Below the pieces are notes generated by a model. That model worked only from the letters and a program-made list of their open reading frames with translations. It was not told the origin of the DNA and did not search any database. Of a stretch of DNA of 64,000 nt, positions 28,216 to 36,928 are shown piece by piece. Position 1 is the first letter of the stretch. Each line of letters starts with the position of its first letter. The position numbers were made by a program, and so were the translations under genes. The DNA lies in the NCBI GenBank assembly GCA_964536965.1, contig CAZIAL010000012.1, forward strand, positions 15,148 to 79,147, written 5' to 3'. The DNA comes from JACMQW01 sp964536965 (GTDB lineage: Bacteria; Bdellovibrionota; UBA1018).

Positions 28216-29739
28216 ATGAAAAAGGTAAACGATAGGTCCCGGCTGAATGTCGTCACCGGGACCCAACTCTTTCCGCACTGGGCCGAGTCGCCGCTTTCGG
28301 ACGAGTTTCTCCTGATCGAAAGCCGAGGCTTGTGCGCACGATACCTATATCATCGCCAGAAGCTCGTCCTGATCCTGGCCGGGATGCGAAGATTCGCCGA
28401 AGGTCTCCGCGAGCGCGGCTTTACGGTCCACTACGTCGAGCTCGAGCAGACGGCATCGACCGAATCCTACTTCGAAATCCTCGGGCGCGAACTCGTCCGG
28501 CTCAAGCGTAAAGAAATACATGTGGCGGAGTTCGCGGATCGTGGATTCGCCGCCGCCTTCGAAGCGTGGCGTCAGGAGACCGGTATCCGCGTCACGGTGG
28601 AACCCTCGCGACTCTTCCTGACTCCGTCGGAACTCTTTCCGGAGGCGTTCGATGGCAAGCGTCCCTTCATGAAGACGTTCTACGAGTGGCAGCGGAAGCG
28701 ACTTAAAATCATGGTCGACCCCTGCGGAGCCCCGACTGGCGGGAAGTGGAGCTATGACGAAGAGAATCGCCAGAAGCTTCCGCGTGGATACGAGGCGCCG
28801 GAGATCGTCCCGATCGACCCCCACCCGGTTGTCGAGAAAGTGATCCAGCTGATCGATCGTGAATTCCCGGAGAATTCGGGTCGCGCGGCTGATTTCTGGT
28901 TACCCACCGAAGCGGGCGAGGCGAGCGAATGGCTGGACGTCTTTCTCGAACGGCGCTTTTCTGATTTCGGCCCTTACGAGGACGCACTGAAAGCGGGCGA
29001 GGATTCGGCGAACGACTTGCTGAACCATTCGGCGATTTCGCCGATGATGAACATCGGGATTCTTCCCGTCGCTACCGTGGTGGAGAAGACGCTGGCCTTC
29101 GCGCGGAAGCGAAATGTGCCGACCAGTTCGTTGGAAGGATTCGTGCGGCAGGTGATCGGCTGGCGTGAGTTCGTGAAGGGGATCGACGCGGTTTATGGCG
29201 AGCGCCAGGCGAGGGAGAATTTCTTCGGCCATCGGCGGCGATTAAAGTCCTGTTGGTATGACGGAACGACGGGGCTCGAGCCCGTGGATGCGGCGATCCG
29301 GAAGGCGCTTCGTCGCGGGTACAACCACCATATCGAGCGGCTGATGGTGCTGAGTAACGTGATGCTCCTCTGCGAGGTCGATCCGAAGGAGGTGCATCGC
29401 TGGTTCATGGAGATGTACGTCGATTCTGCGGAGTGGGTGATGGGTCCGAACGTTTACGGAATGGGCCAGTTCAGCGATGGTGGAATTTTCGCCACGAAGC
29501 CATATATCTGCGGATCGAATTACATCCTGAAGATGAGTGACTATAAGCGCGGAGCGTGGTGCGAGACCTGGGATGCGCTCTACTGGAATTTCGTCGAGCG
29601 GCACCTCGAGTTCTTTCGCAAGAATCCGCGCATGGGCATGGCCGGTAATCTCGTGGCGAAGATGTCCGTGGAAAAGCGGGCGCGCTACCAGGGGCTTGCG
29701 GGTGAGTTTCGAGACCGGGTCACGGAGGCGGCGGAATGA
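28216..29739 (+). CDS. Cryptochrome/photolyase-family flavoprotein (PhrB/CryB-type)
   Basis: 507 residues. An N-terminal DUF523/photolyase-related alpha/beta domain (about 15-140) leads to a C-terminal all-helical FAD domain. The latter has VRQVIGWREFVKGID, NHHIERLMVLSNVMLL, VYGMGQFSDGG, and GSNYILKMSDYKRGAWCETWDALYWNF. This is the layout of the FeS-BCP/PhrB group of (6-4) photolyases and CryB. In PhrB four cysteines hold a 4Fe-4S cluster; here the paired Cys after MSDY are missing (MSDYKRGAWC), so the cluster may be absent. Light-driven DNA repair or photoreception is expected. The next gene overlaps by ATGA. Confidence 0.85.
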   Translation: MKKVNDRSRLNVVTGTQLFPHWAESPLSDEFLLIESRGLCARYLYHRQKLVLILAGMRRFAEGLRERGFTVHYVELEQTASTESYFEILGRELVRLKRKEIHVAEFADRGFAAAFEAWRQETGIRVTVEPSRLFLTPSELFPEAFDGKRPFMKTFYEWQRKRLKIMVDPCGAPTGGKWSYDEENRQKLPRGYEAPEIVPIDPHPVVEKVIQLIDREFPENSGRAADFWLPTEAGEASEWLDVFLERRFSDFGPYEDALKAGEDSANDLLNHSAISPMMNIGILPVATVVEKTLAFARKRNVPTSSLEGFVRQVIGWREFVKGIDAVYGERQARENFFGHRRRLKSCWYDGTTGLEPVDAAIRKALRRGYNHHIERLMVLSNVMLLCEVDPKEVHRWFMEMYVDSAEWVMGPNVYGMGQFSDGGIFATKPYICGSNYILKMSDYKRGAWCETWDALYWNFVERHLEFFRKNPRMGMAGNLVAKMSVEKRARYQGLAGEFRDRVTEAAE

Positions 29740-30185
29740 GAGCGGATGCGGACGGCCGAATTCGGAAGGCGCTTCGATCTGCGGCGTTGGCCGAGGTCCA
29801 GGCGATCGCGATTTACGATGCGGAATGTTTTTGGATTCGGGATCCGAGACGACGCGCAATTCTCGAGCGCATTCGCGCGGAAGAGGTCGCGCACAGTGGA
29901 TTTATCTCGGGCTGGGTGCGGCTCCAGGCATGGGAGCGCGTGACGAATCAGGCGGTAGGGAGAGTTCTCGGAACGCTACTCGCATGTTTGCCCTGGAAAA
30001 TACTTTGCCGAGTGCAGGGGTGGGCGGAAGCGCAGGCGAGCGCGATCTATCTCCAGACGTTACGCGAGGTCGAGGGTTCGGCCCAGGCGGAGCGTTGGCC
30101 CGATCTGCTCGAAGGACTGCGCGATGCGGCTCGTTCGGAAGGCGAGCATGCGGCCGAATTTCGTGCGCTAGCGATGCGGAGCTAG
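29736..30185 (+). CDS. Ferritin-like (Coq7-like) di-iron protein
   Basis: 149 residues, start overlapping the photolyase stop. Two helix pairs carry the di-iron ligand pattern of the ferritin/Coq7 superfamily: LAEVQAIAIYDAE and RIRAEEVAHSGF (E...ExxH) in the first half, WAEAQASAIYLQT and ARSEGEHAAEFRAL (E...ExxH) in the second. The internal similarity of the halves is visible. Function is not known; hydroxylase or iron/oxygen chemistry is likely. Translational coupling to the photolyase-family gene suggests a joint role in oxidative or light stress. Ends in a 4-nt overlap with a convergent gene. Confidence 0.65.
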   Translation: MRADADGRIRKALRSAALAEVQAIAIYDAECFWIRDPRRRAILERIRAEEVAHSGFISGWVRLQAWERVTNQAVGRVLGTLLACLPWKILCRVQGWAEAQASAIYLQTLREVEGSAQAERWPDLLEGLRDAARSEGEHAAEFRALAMRS

Positions 30186-30628
30186 TAGTGCTTGAGGCGG
30201 ATCGTCGCTGTCATGGACTTCGATACGTCGATCGCGACGTTTCGGAAGTACGGAGCGCCGATGCCGAGCTTCGGATTGTTCGAGAATCCGATGCCTTCCT
30301 TCGGAATGCCGAAGAGACCCGTGTCGAGCTTGTCGTTCCGGTTTTCGTCATGGATGATCGCGACCGCGTATTTTCCGGGTGGCAGCTCCGCGAAGGAAAA
30401 GCGGGGGCCATCGCGCTTCAGATCGATGACCATCGACTGTCTGGCCTGGCTCGGTTCGTCGGGGAAGCCGTCTTCGCTCGCAAAGAGCACCGCCAGGATC
30501 TGACCCTGGGCGCTCTTTAGATTTTCAATCTGGATTTCGAGGCGGATCGGATCGAAAGGGTGGTTTTCGCAGGCTTGCGCGATGGCGGAGGAGGCGAGGA
30601 GGGCGAGGGACAGGCTGAGTATCTTCAT
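30182..30628 (-). CDS. Exported DUF2141 protein
   Basis: 148 residues from ATG 30628; signal peptide KILSLSLALLASSAIAQA. The mature part shows the DUF2141 pattern: LEIQIENLKSAQGQILAVLF near the start, then FAELPPGKYAVAIIHDENRNDKLDTGLFGIPKEGIGFSNNP. The conserved H-D-N-N-G/kldt-f-G-P-E-GfsNN line is intact. These periplasmic beta-rich proteins have no known function. Single gene, convergent with the ferritin-like gene. Confidence 0.9.
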   Translation of the reverse strand: MKILSLSLALLASSAIAQACENHPFDPIRLEIQIENLKSAQGQILAVLFASEDGFPDEPSQARQSMVIDLKRDGPRFSFAELPPGKYAVAIIHDENRNDKLDTGLFGIPKEGIGFSNNPKLGIGAPYFRNVAIDVSKSMTATIRLKHY

Positions 30629-30722
30629 CCTGGCGTTATAGTCCAAGGATCATGGGGTGACTATTCCCGGCGTGTCAGGCGGGCGCACGGGGGGCGGTAT
30701 GGGCGAGTCCTGAAGCGAAAGA

Positions 30723-31829
30723 TTAGGGACTGGTCGCTCCGGCGCAATCGAGCCCCGCGCCGATGGAATAGGATCCGATAAAATGGACATTCTCTGGCGA
30801 TAGACCGATCCATTGCGAGAGCGCTTGGGCCCAAATTCGTTCCAGGCTGGGTAGTCCGGCGGCGCGATTCGTCAGCACCAGAAGTTCGTCATTTGCCCCG
30901 CGCAGGACGGTACCGTTGAAAAAGTTGACGCGTTCGAAGCTTCGGCGAGTGTTTAGCCAGGTCTGTGGAATCGAAAAACGTCCCGCGCTTCGGATGACCT
31001 TTAAGCCGGCGGCGCGGATCGATTCGGCGTTCCGGTCGAAAAGAGTCTGGTAGAAGGTGTCAGGAGCGACCTCGGCCTCCGCGATCATTTCGTCGAGAAG
31101 CGCTTTCTCTTGTGGACTCGCCGCCGGATCCGCGCGAGCCGCGCGCAGGGAGTGAGCGGTGAGGCGGGGATCGTGGACGAGGACGACGCCACCTGGCAAC
31201 GCCTGGATCGATAGATCCAAGTGGCCTGCCGTAGGGGAAAGCGTGATGAGATTCTCCACGGATATTTCGAAGTCGTCGGCAATGGCCTGTCGCGCTTCCG
31301 GTTCCGAAAGCCCGAGAAAAGTTTGGGTGCGTTTCAGAGTTTCGATCGGCGTGATCGCGTAGGTCTTTCCATCCGGTTTTTTTCCGGTAATGAGCGCACC
31401 GCCTTCGACCAAGGTCCCTCTTAGGTGACGGAAAGTCCGGCGATCCCGGGCGGCACTTTCTTCGTCGTACCTCGTCAGGCGATTCTCTTCGCCGTTATAA
31501 ATACCGAGCGTTAAGTCGCGTAGGGCCGACGGATCCGCGCGCCGCATATCGGGTTGGATGAGGGCTTTACCGTCGACATCGAAAAGCAATACGTCCTGCA
31601 AATACGAATAGTCGAAGTTGGAAACCCCGAGTCTAATCTCGTAACGTCGCAGGAGCCCTTCGAGTTCGGAGAAGGGAATGAGCGAGTTCTCAGCGTCACG
31701 GGTCACCCACCAGGTTCCCGCACGGATGCTTCCGTCCTCGGGAAAAATCGGTGCCCCCACCGCTCGATCGCTCGCGGCGGTAAAAGATAAAAGACCCGTA
31801 ATAAGGAGGGCCGCAAGGGGGGATCTCAT
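30723..31829 (-). CDS. Exported pentein-fold (agmatine/peptidylarginine deiminase-like) protein
   Basis: 368 residues from ATG 31829, with a signal peptide (SPLAALLITGLLSFTAASDRAVGA). No close family is recognised. SPTAGHLDLSIQALPGGVVLVHDPRL resembles the catalytic GH-D block of guanidino-group-modifying enzymes, and the extreme C-terminus GSYSIGAGLDCAGATSP resembles their G-x-x-C nucleophile segment (GGIHCxTxxxP). The fold would be a five-bladed pentein barrel acting on arginine-like guanidino groups in the periplasm. Signal peptide and divergence make this a tentative call. Confidence 0.5.
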   Translation of the reverse strand: MRSPLAALLITGLLSFTAASDRAVGAPIFPEDGSIRAGTWWVTRDAENSLIPFSELEGLLRRYEIRLGVSNFDYSYLQDVLLFDVDGKALIQPDMRRADPSALRDLTLGIYNGEENRLTRYDEESAARDRRTFRHLRGTLVEGGALITGKKPDGKTYAITPIETLKRTQTFLGLSEPEARQAIADDFEISVENLITLSPTAGHLDLSIQALPGGVVLVHDPRLTAHSLRAARADPAASPQEKALLDEMIAEAEVAPDTFYQTLFDRNAESIRAAGLKVIRSAGRFSIPQTWLNTRRSFERVNFFNGTVLRGANDELLVLTNRAAGLPSLERIWAQALSQWIGLSPENVHFIGSYSIGAGLDCAGATSP

Positions 31830-32184
31830 CCTCGCGTGAAATAACACAGTGCGTTATCTTTGTCCAGTGCCCCATCTATTTTTGGGTAAACTGCGGATGG
31901 AACCGGTGCAGGGGGCGAAAGCCACTTCGCTTATGCGGACCTGGCTTCCATATTTAATGGGGTGACCAAAGGTCTGGCGAGCTCGCGACCCTCATTTTCG
32001 CCTTGGGGCCCCGGGGGCGGATTTCTGAAATAGCTTGGGAATGAATATCGCGTCTACGATTTGTTCGGCAGATCTGTTGTCTCGTTAATTTCCAGAAGTT
32101 CTTTTCATCGCTGTCGCCGATTTTTTTACTTACTGCCGAGGGACGATCCGCTGATTCTAGGTCCTCAGTCGAGATGAACGAGTA
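31830..32184. other. Intergenic region with left copy of 31-bp repeat
   Basis: No convincing gene. It holds the divergent starts of the pentein-like gene and the methylase gene, and the repeat at 31966-31996. GC content falls visibly after about 32040, marking entry into the transferred restriction-modification segment. Confidence 0.6.
31966..31996 (+). repeat. 31-bp direct repeat, left copy, flanking restriction-modification cassette
   Basis: The 31 bp differ from the right copy (34697-34727) at one position (C/T). The core is the perfect palindrome GCGAGCTCGC. The two copies are in direct orientation, 2.73 kb apart, and enclose only the methylase and endonuclease genes. Confidence 0.9.
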
Positions 32185-33717
32185 GTGGTGAATTCTACAA
32201 AGAAGCTATTGACCAAAGTTGGCTCAGGAATAGCACAGTTGAGAAAGGACGACTCGAGAGTCCATGGCGGGTGGGACAGGCGGAAATCTGATTCATTCAA
32301 GATCCGACCAGAATTGACACTCTCTAGGCAAGTCGATAAGAATTGGTGCGATCTAATGAGAAAAAAAGGGAAAATTACTTCTATCAGCTTGTTCGCCTCA
32401 GGTGGAATTGGTGACTTGGCGCTGCGCGCTGCTGGTGGAGAGGTCCTTGTGGCAAACGAGCTGCTTGAGGATCGCGCCCAGACGCTTCAACGCAACTTTC
32501 CAGAGACTTATGTCATTCAGGGGGACGTCCGGAAACTGGAGCAAGAGATCGTAAATGAGACAAAGAAGCGACTTAACGGGAACGCTCTAGATGTCCTATT
32601 TGCTACGCCACCCTGTCAGGGGATGTCCAAGAATGGCCGCGGTAAACTCCTGCAGGGTATTCGCCTAGGAGTGAAACCCAAACTCGATGAGCGGAATACG
32701 CTGATTATTAATGCCGTCAACATCATCAAGGCTCTGCAGCCTCGGTTGGTTGTTTTTGAGAATGTCCCTGAAATGGAAAATACCATTATTGAGGACGGAA
32801 ATGGGTCTCTGATCAATATCATGGATCTAGTCAGGCGCGAACTAAAGGGATACCGCGGCACTCACGAGGTAGTCGAGTTTGCTGACTACGGCGTGCCCCA
32901 GCGCCGTCAGCGCTTGATCACGGTTTTCTCGCGTGAGCCGGAAATTGTGAGCTTGATCGAGAATGGCAAAGCGTTGCCTGCGAGAACACACGCCAAACAT
33001 GAGTCCATGTTCGCGAAGAAATGGGTTTCCGTGGATGAAGCGCTAAAGGGAGTTCCGCCGCTAGATGCCAAGAATGAGAAATCTGCGGCCCACGATGGAA
33101 TTCCATTTCATACCGTACCAGTCTTGGACGAGGAAAAGTACTTCTGGGTCTCCAATACTCCCCCCGGAAAAGGTTCGTTCGACAATCAATGCGTTAACCC
33201 CGGGTGCAGATTTCAGGGGAATCCTACTCACAGCGCACGTCATGATTCGGAAGGAATCAATCGGACAAGTAAGGATACTCCGATCAGGTGTCTGAAGTGT
33301 GGAAATCTCCTGCCTCGTCCGTGGGTTAACAAGGGGGGAGGCGACTTCCGTCTAATGTCGGGGTTTACGAGTGCTTACAAGCGCATGCGAGGTGATCTCC
33401 CGGCTTCAGCGCTGACTAGCAATCTTTCCTACGCTTGTAGTGACCAGAAGATCCACCCGACCCAGCATCGCGTTCTGTCTCTGTATGAAGCTTTCATCCT
33501 TCACACCATTGTCGACTTCGATTTTGTTTGGGAACGGGCTGATGGTAAGCGACTCCGCAATAAAAGTATTCGAGAGATAATCGGCGAGAGCATTCCGCCT
33601 CGCGGATTAAAGCTGATCTTCGACTACCTTTTGGACCATTTGGAAAAGCCTGCGAACGTGAATGACAGGAGAACTTCTCTGAAAGAACGGTCGGTCAGGT
33701 TTGCAACTCAGATCTGA
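32185..33717 (+). CDS. Type II DNA (cytosine-5) methyltransferase
   Basis: 510 residues; two adjacent GTG codons (32185, 32188) can start it. Motif I SLFASGGIGDLALRAAGG (SAM binding), motif IV catalytic FATPPCQGMS with the nucleophilic Cys, motif VI VVFENVPEM and motif VIII GVPQRRQRLITVF are all present. The target-recognition region holds a four-Cys zinc-ribbon-like insert (CVNPGC...CLKCGN). It methylates a specific sequence to protect it from the convergent endonuclease gene, whose 3' end overlaps by 23 nt. AT-richer than its neighbours, so probably acquired. Confidence 0.92.
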   Translation: MVNSTKKLLTKVGSGIAQLRKDDSRVHGGWDRRKSDSFKIRPELTLSRQVDKNWCDLMRKKGKITSISLFASGGIGDLALRAAGGEVLVANELLEDRAQTLQRNFPETYVIQGDVRKLEQEIVNETKKRLNGNALDVLFATPPCQGMSKNGRGKLLQGIRLGVKPKLDERNTLIINAVNIIKALQPRLVVFENVPEMENTIIEDGNGSLINIMDLVRRELKGYRGTHEVVEFADYGVPQRRQRLITVFSREPEIVSLIENGKALPARTHAKHESMFAKKWVSVDEALKGVPPLDAKNEKSAAHDGIPFHTVPVLDEEKYFWVSNTPPGKGSFDNQCVNPGCRFQGNPTHSARHDSEGINRTSKDTPIRCLKCGNLLPRPWVNKGGGDFRLMSGFTSAYKRMRGDLPASALTSNLSYACSDQKIHPTQHRVLSLYEAFILHTIVDFDFVWERADGKRLRNKSIREIIGESIPPRGLKLIFDYLLDHLEKPANVNDRRTSLKERSVRFATQI

Positions 33718-34462
33718 GCAAGGTTCCGCGATTATAGCGGTTGAAGAAATCGATATATCTAGGGTGATCAATAGCCAAGACCCAGTTTTCGTACATTCTG
33801 CGAACGCCCTTTCGGGTCATGATCGAGACTGAAGTCGTTCTTCCTCCGCCCTCTTTGGGTTGGATGATTTTTCCCCAGTCATCAGGTGTGAGGTTGTTGC
33901 AGTAGAACACTCCGCAAATAGTAGGCCTTCGATCAATGAAGTCCCAGAATAGTCCCAGAAGCGCGTTCGTTTCTCTATGGTGAGCTTTCCAGTCGTAGCC
34001 TTTCATGAAGGCGATTCGTTGGTCACCTATATCGGGCTTGCATAGGCCCCTCTTTGCGCATTCTTTTGGTGTAGGGACGCTTCCACAGGTCGCCTTAACT
34101 TCCACTCCCCCGGTGCCAAATGGACTAAATGGTTGCTTGTCCCGAAGGTTTTGTTCAAGGGACCTCCAGAGCTTGTCTCCATGGGTGTCCATTAAGAGGA
34201 GATCCGGATACCCGTCCTGGTGGGGGTTTTTTCTAAAAATACCATCTGATGTTTTCACCATGCTCGCAGCGAAAATTTCGCCCACGAAAGAACTGAGGTT
34301 CCGCATGCCAAGTAGCGCGAAGATGTCTACTTCGAAGTCAGCCAGCTTCGTAATGATTTCGTTGGAGTGTACGAGAGCTCGCCTGATGTGCTCAACGGAG
34401 AGAAGGGCGTCGCGACTTATGCTGAGGTTTCCGTTCTTGTTGACGATGTAATCGACAGCCAT
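33695..34462 (-). CDS. Putative type II restriction endonuclease (PD-(D/E)XK)
   Basis: 255 residues from ATG 34462, which has an AAGGTG ribosome site; an upstream TTG (34483) is possible. No named enzyme is recognised. The segment GYPDLLLMDTHGDKLW...GGVEVKATCGS gives a PD...ExK nuclease motif (Asp in PDLLL, Glu and Lys in VEVKA). Convergence with and overlap of the C5-methylase gene make a restriction role likely. The C-terminal half has Cys pairs (CAKRGLC) but no further signature. Base composition matches the methylase gene, not the flanks. Confidence 0.65.
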   Translation of the reverse strand: MAVDYIVNKNGNLSISRDALLSVEHIRRALVHSNEIITKLADFEVDIFALLGMRNLSSFVGEIFAASMVKTSDGIFRKNPHQDGYPDLLLMDTHGDKLWRSLEQNLRDKQPFSPFGTGGVEVKATCGSVPTPKECAKRGLCKPDIGDQRIAFMKGYDWKAHHRETNALLGLFWDFIDRRPTICGVFYCNNLTPDDWGKIIQPKEGGGRTTSVSIMTRKGVRRMYENWVLAIDHPRYIDFFNRYNRGTLLRSELQT

Positions 34463-34805
34463 CCTGCACCTTGGAACCTCCAATACATCAACCAGCCTCT
34501 GGTACTTTCAGGTGAGGAGAGTCGATCGGAAGAGTTCAACATGTCTTTCGGTAACTGGCCATCCGTTCTGAACGGGAAACATCTGCCCGTCTGCCCCGAT
34601 GATCGTTTGACGAAGTTTTCGCAAAGACACATAGAAGCCGTAGGAATGGAAAGGCCTGTAAGTTCCTGAGAACCGCTGATTTTGGAGAGCCTTGCCCCAA
34701 AGGTTTGGCGAGCTCGCGACCCTCATTCCAGAGGGGGGCGATCACGGGCGAACTTCCGTGTTCGCCCGCCAGCACTTCTTGATCGAGACTCCGGTCGGGG
34801 TTCGA
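34463..34805. other. Intergenic region with right copy of 31-bp repeat and a hairpin
   Basis: No supported gene. It contains the promoter side of the endonuclease gene, the repeat 34697-34727, and a hairpin CGGGCGAAC-ttccgt-GTTCGCCCG near 34748-34770. The hairpin may end the hsp20 transcript. Open frames here are short and have no recognisable product. Confidence 0.6.
34697..34727 (+). repeat. 31-bp direct repeat, right copy
   Basis: Same 31 bp as 31966-31996 with one mismatch, same orientation. Together they delimit the restriction-modification cassette. They look like target-site or attachment-site duplication; no integrase is encoded between them. Confidence 0.9.
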
Positions 34806-35342
34806 TTAGTGCTTTTTGGTCTCTTCTTTCTTGTGACTTAGGAATTTTTCCATAAATCCTGACTTGTCTTCGGCGATCTTGATCTGTTTCCTCGGAGTCG
34901 GCTCTGTTTTAGGGAGCGCGAGACTCAAGACGCCGTCGGCGTAGTTCGCGACGATTTGATCGGCGTTCACCTCCGTTGGGAGCGTGAATGAACGTTCGAA
35001 GGAACCGTAGAATCGCTCTGAGAGAAAGTTTCCTTTTTTGTTCTCCGCGCGCTCCTCTTTCCGCTCCCCAGACACGGTCAGCGTATTGCCCTGAACGTCG
35101 ACGTTGATCTCATCCTTTTTCACGCCAGGGAGATCGAAACTGAGAAGGTAATGCGTTTCGGTTTCGTTGACGTCGCAGGTCGGCGCGAAAGCAGGTGTCG
35201 GTATGAAATCGGAAGCCAGATCAGGAAGCCCATTGTTCGAGAACTGATTGAAAAGGCGATCCATTTGGCGCTGGAGATGTTTCATTTCTTTCAGGGGGCC
35301 TTGGCTAAAAGTACGGTCAAAAAGACTAGGTAAGTTGTTCAT
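34806..35342 (-). CDS. Small heat-shock protein Hsp20
   Basis: 178 residues. The alpha-crystallin domain runs from about residue 48 (FAPTCDVNETETHYLLSFDLPGVKKDEINVDVQGNTLTVSGERKEE) to 150, with the terminal A-x-x-x-NGVL equivalent YADGVLSLALPKTEP. An ATP-independent holdase for unfolded proteins in the cytoplasm. It lies 30 nt downstream of a CBS-domain gene on the same strand, so the two are probably one stress operon. Confidence 0.95.
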   Translation of the reverse strand: MNNLPSLFDRTFSQGPLKEMKHLQRQMDRLFNQFSNNGLPDLASDFIPTPAFAPTCDVNETETHYLLSFDLPGVKKDEINVDVQGNTLTVSGERKEERAENKKGNFLSERFYGSFERSFTLPTEVNADQIVANYADGVLSLALPKTEPTPRKQIKIAEDKSGFMEKFLSHKKEETKKH

Positions 35343-35372
35343 TTGATTTTTCCTTGGTTTGGGTTGCGATGG

Positions 35373-35798
35373 TTAGCGGACATTTGTGGGGACTGAGTTG
35401 GCGCGTCCGGCTGCGAGCGTTTCGCCAAAGCGTTTAAGGGCATCCGTCGCGGTGAAAACGCCGATGACCTTTCCATTCTTCTCCGTGACGATCGCGCAGC
35501 CGTATTTATTCTCGGCCATTCTCGCAACGACCTCTGCGAGCGGAGTTTCCCGAGTCACCGCGTAGGGAGCTTCCGTCATAATATCGGATACTCGAAGTTC
35601 CGCGACGTTGCCGATCGCGAGGCCGAGCTTTAGGTCTCGGTCGGAAAGCACCCCCACGAGTTTCCCTGCCTTTAGTACCGGGAGATGACGGAACTGAAAC
35701 TTGTTCATCAGCGCTTGCGCGGTGGTGAGATGGATGTCCTCGCCGATCGTATGCGGGAATACCGTCATGCATTTTTCCACGATTTCCGGTTGGTTCAT
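35373..35798 (-). CDS. Tandem CBS-domain protein
   Basis: 141 residues from ATG 35798 with AGTGAGAAG as ribosome site; the frame is open further upstream but without protein-like content. Two CBS motifs: VFPHTIGEDIHLTTAQALMNKFQFRHLPVL...GVLSDRDL and APYAVTRETPLAEVVARMAENKYGCAIVTEKNGKVIGVFTATDAL. Such pairs bind adenine nucleotides and act as energy sensors. Probably co-transcribed with hsp20. Confidence 0.9.
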   Translation of the reverse strand: MNQPEIVEKCMTVFPHTIGEDIHLTTAQALMNKFQFRHLPVLKAGKLVGVLSDRDLKLGLAIGNVAELRVSDIMTEAPYAVTRETPLAEVVARMAENKYGCAIVTEKNGKVIGVFTATDALKRFGETLAAGRANSVPTNVR

Positions 35799-36197
35799 TT
35801 TCTTCTCACTCTCTTTGACTGGTAGACATGCAGCGAAGACTATAGGTTGTCCTAAAGCCGTCATGGGAGATGACTTCGCTTGATCAAGCATCATGCAAGC
35901 AACACCAAGCAACACTAAGCAAAAGTTGGACCTGGCCCAAACGCTACAGAGGCCGCCACTTCCCGAAGTTCGTGAGAAAAAAAATCTCGTTTTAGCTTCG
36001 CCGTGGGACATCTTTTCCGATGATCGCGATGTGTTCGAATTTTCTTCGGAGTAACCGTTTAGGTATCGCAATGAATGGGGCCGGGAAATTTCATTCCATC
36101 ATCGGACGACGAGTGCGAGGGGGGCGTAAGTACCCGATGGCGTCCGCACCAAAATTGCATTTTAGTTTTCAGTCCAATAAATGGAAAGGATACTCCT
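35799..36197. other. Intergenic promoter region
   Basis: About 400 bp without a supported gene between divergent genes. It contains a short direct microrepeat (CAAGCAACAC twice, near 35893-35915). Otherwise nothing recognisable. Confidence 0.5.
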
Positions 36198-36740
36198 ATG
36201 TCTCAGAACTCCATGCTTCATCCGGTTTCTCGTTTAAGCTTCCGAACTGTAGTCGGCGGCGTTTTAGTGACCATCGCGGTTTTTCTGTCTTTGTTGGCTC
36301 TGGTCGCAGCATTCTCCGACTGGACCTTTGATTTACGGGAGCTTCCCCCCGATAACCCTGGCTTTTGGATTTCTGTTTTTGCGGCGTGGGTCGTCTCGGT
36401 TTTCGCCGGCGGCGTAGCCGCGTCGTGGTCGATGGCCCCGATGAGTACGCTCAATGGAATCCTGAATTCGGTGGTGACTTGGGCCGCTGCCTGTATGTTT
36501 GTAACGACGATCCTGACCGTATCGACGAACGAAACGTTCAACTTCGCTCGAAATTTCCCTTCGCTCCGCGGGCCTTTTTGGATCGTGTTCGTGGGGAATG
36601 CGATTGCGCTCGGAGCTGCCGTTTTGGCGGGTTTGAGCGGGCGAAAGAGCCGTAGTCGAGTCATCGAAGTGACAAAGAAGGGCGTGGATTCTCCGCTCAC
36701 TCGTGTCGATTCACGGCTGCGGGGCGCGTCCAGTTCATAA
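36198..36740 (+). CDS. Unrecognised four-helix inner-membrane protein
   Basis: 180 residues from ATG 36198; an upstream in-frame ATG at 36075 gives a poor N-terminus. Four hydrophobic segments at about residues 17-40, 56-76, 85-105 and 128-148; charged basic tail. The spacing resembles TIGR04086/YrzE-like membrane proteins but the match is weak and I do not assign a family. It stands 188 nt upstream of the sulfide:quinone oxidoreductase gene on the same strand. Confidence 0.6.
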   Translation: MSQNSMLHPVSRLSFRTVVGGVLVTIAVFLSLLALVAAFSDWTFDLRELPPDNPGFWISVFAAWVVSVFAGGVAASWSMAPMSTLNGILNSVVTWAAACMFVTTILTVSTNETFNFARNFPSLRGPFWIVFVGNAIALGAAVLAGLSGRKSRSRVIEVTKKGVDSPLTRVDSRLRGASSS

Positions 36741-36928
36741 AGCCCAAGTGTAGGGTGGCGCGGATCGAGTGGGGGTAAAAGCCGATGGATCCGACTGATG
36801 CGGGATGGCAATCAAGAAGCCTGAGTAATCGCCCGGTCGCGCTCCCCTGCATTTTGGGTTGATTCGGTTTCCTTTGCGACCGGTGAAAAGATATCTTGCG
36901 GACTATATTCACCACGGGTTATGTTCAA

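Noticed and set aside
29537..30520. 327-codon plus-strand frame across photolyase, ferritin-like and DUF2141 genes
   Set aside because: It crosses three better-supported genes and has shadow-like Arg/Gly-rich content.
34484..34696. A Vsr-like or controller gene upstream of the endonuclease
   Set aside because: Short frames contain stray similar-looking words but no contiguous Vsr or helix-turn-helix pattern.
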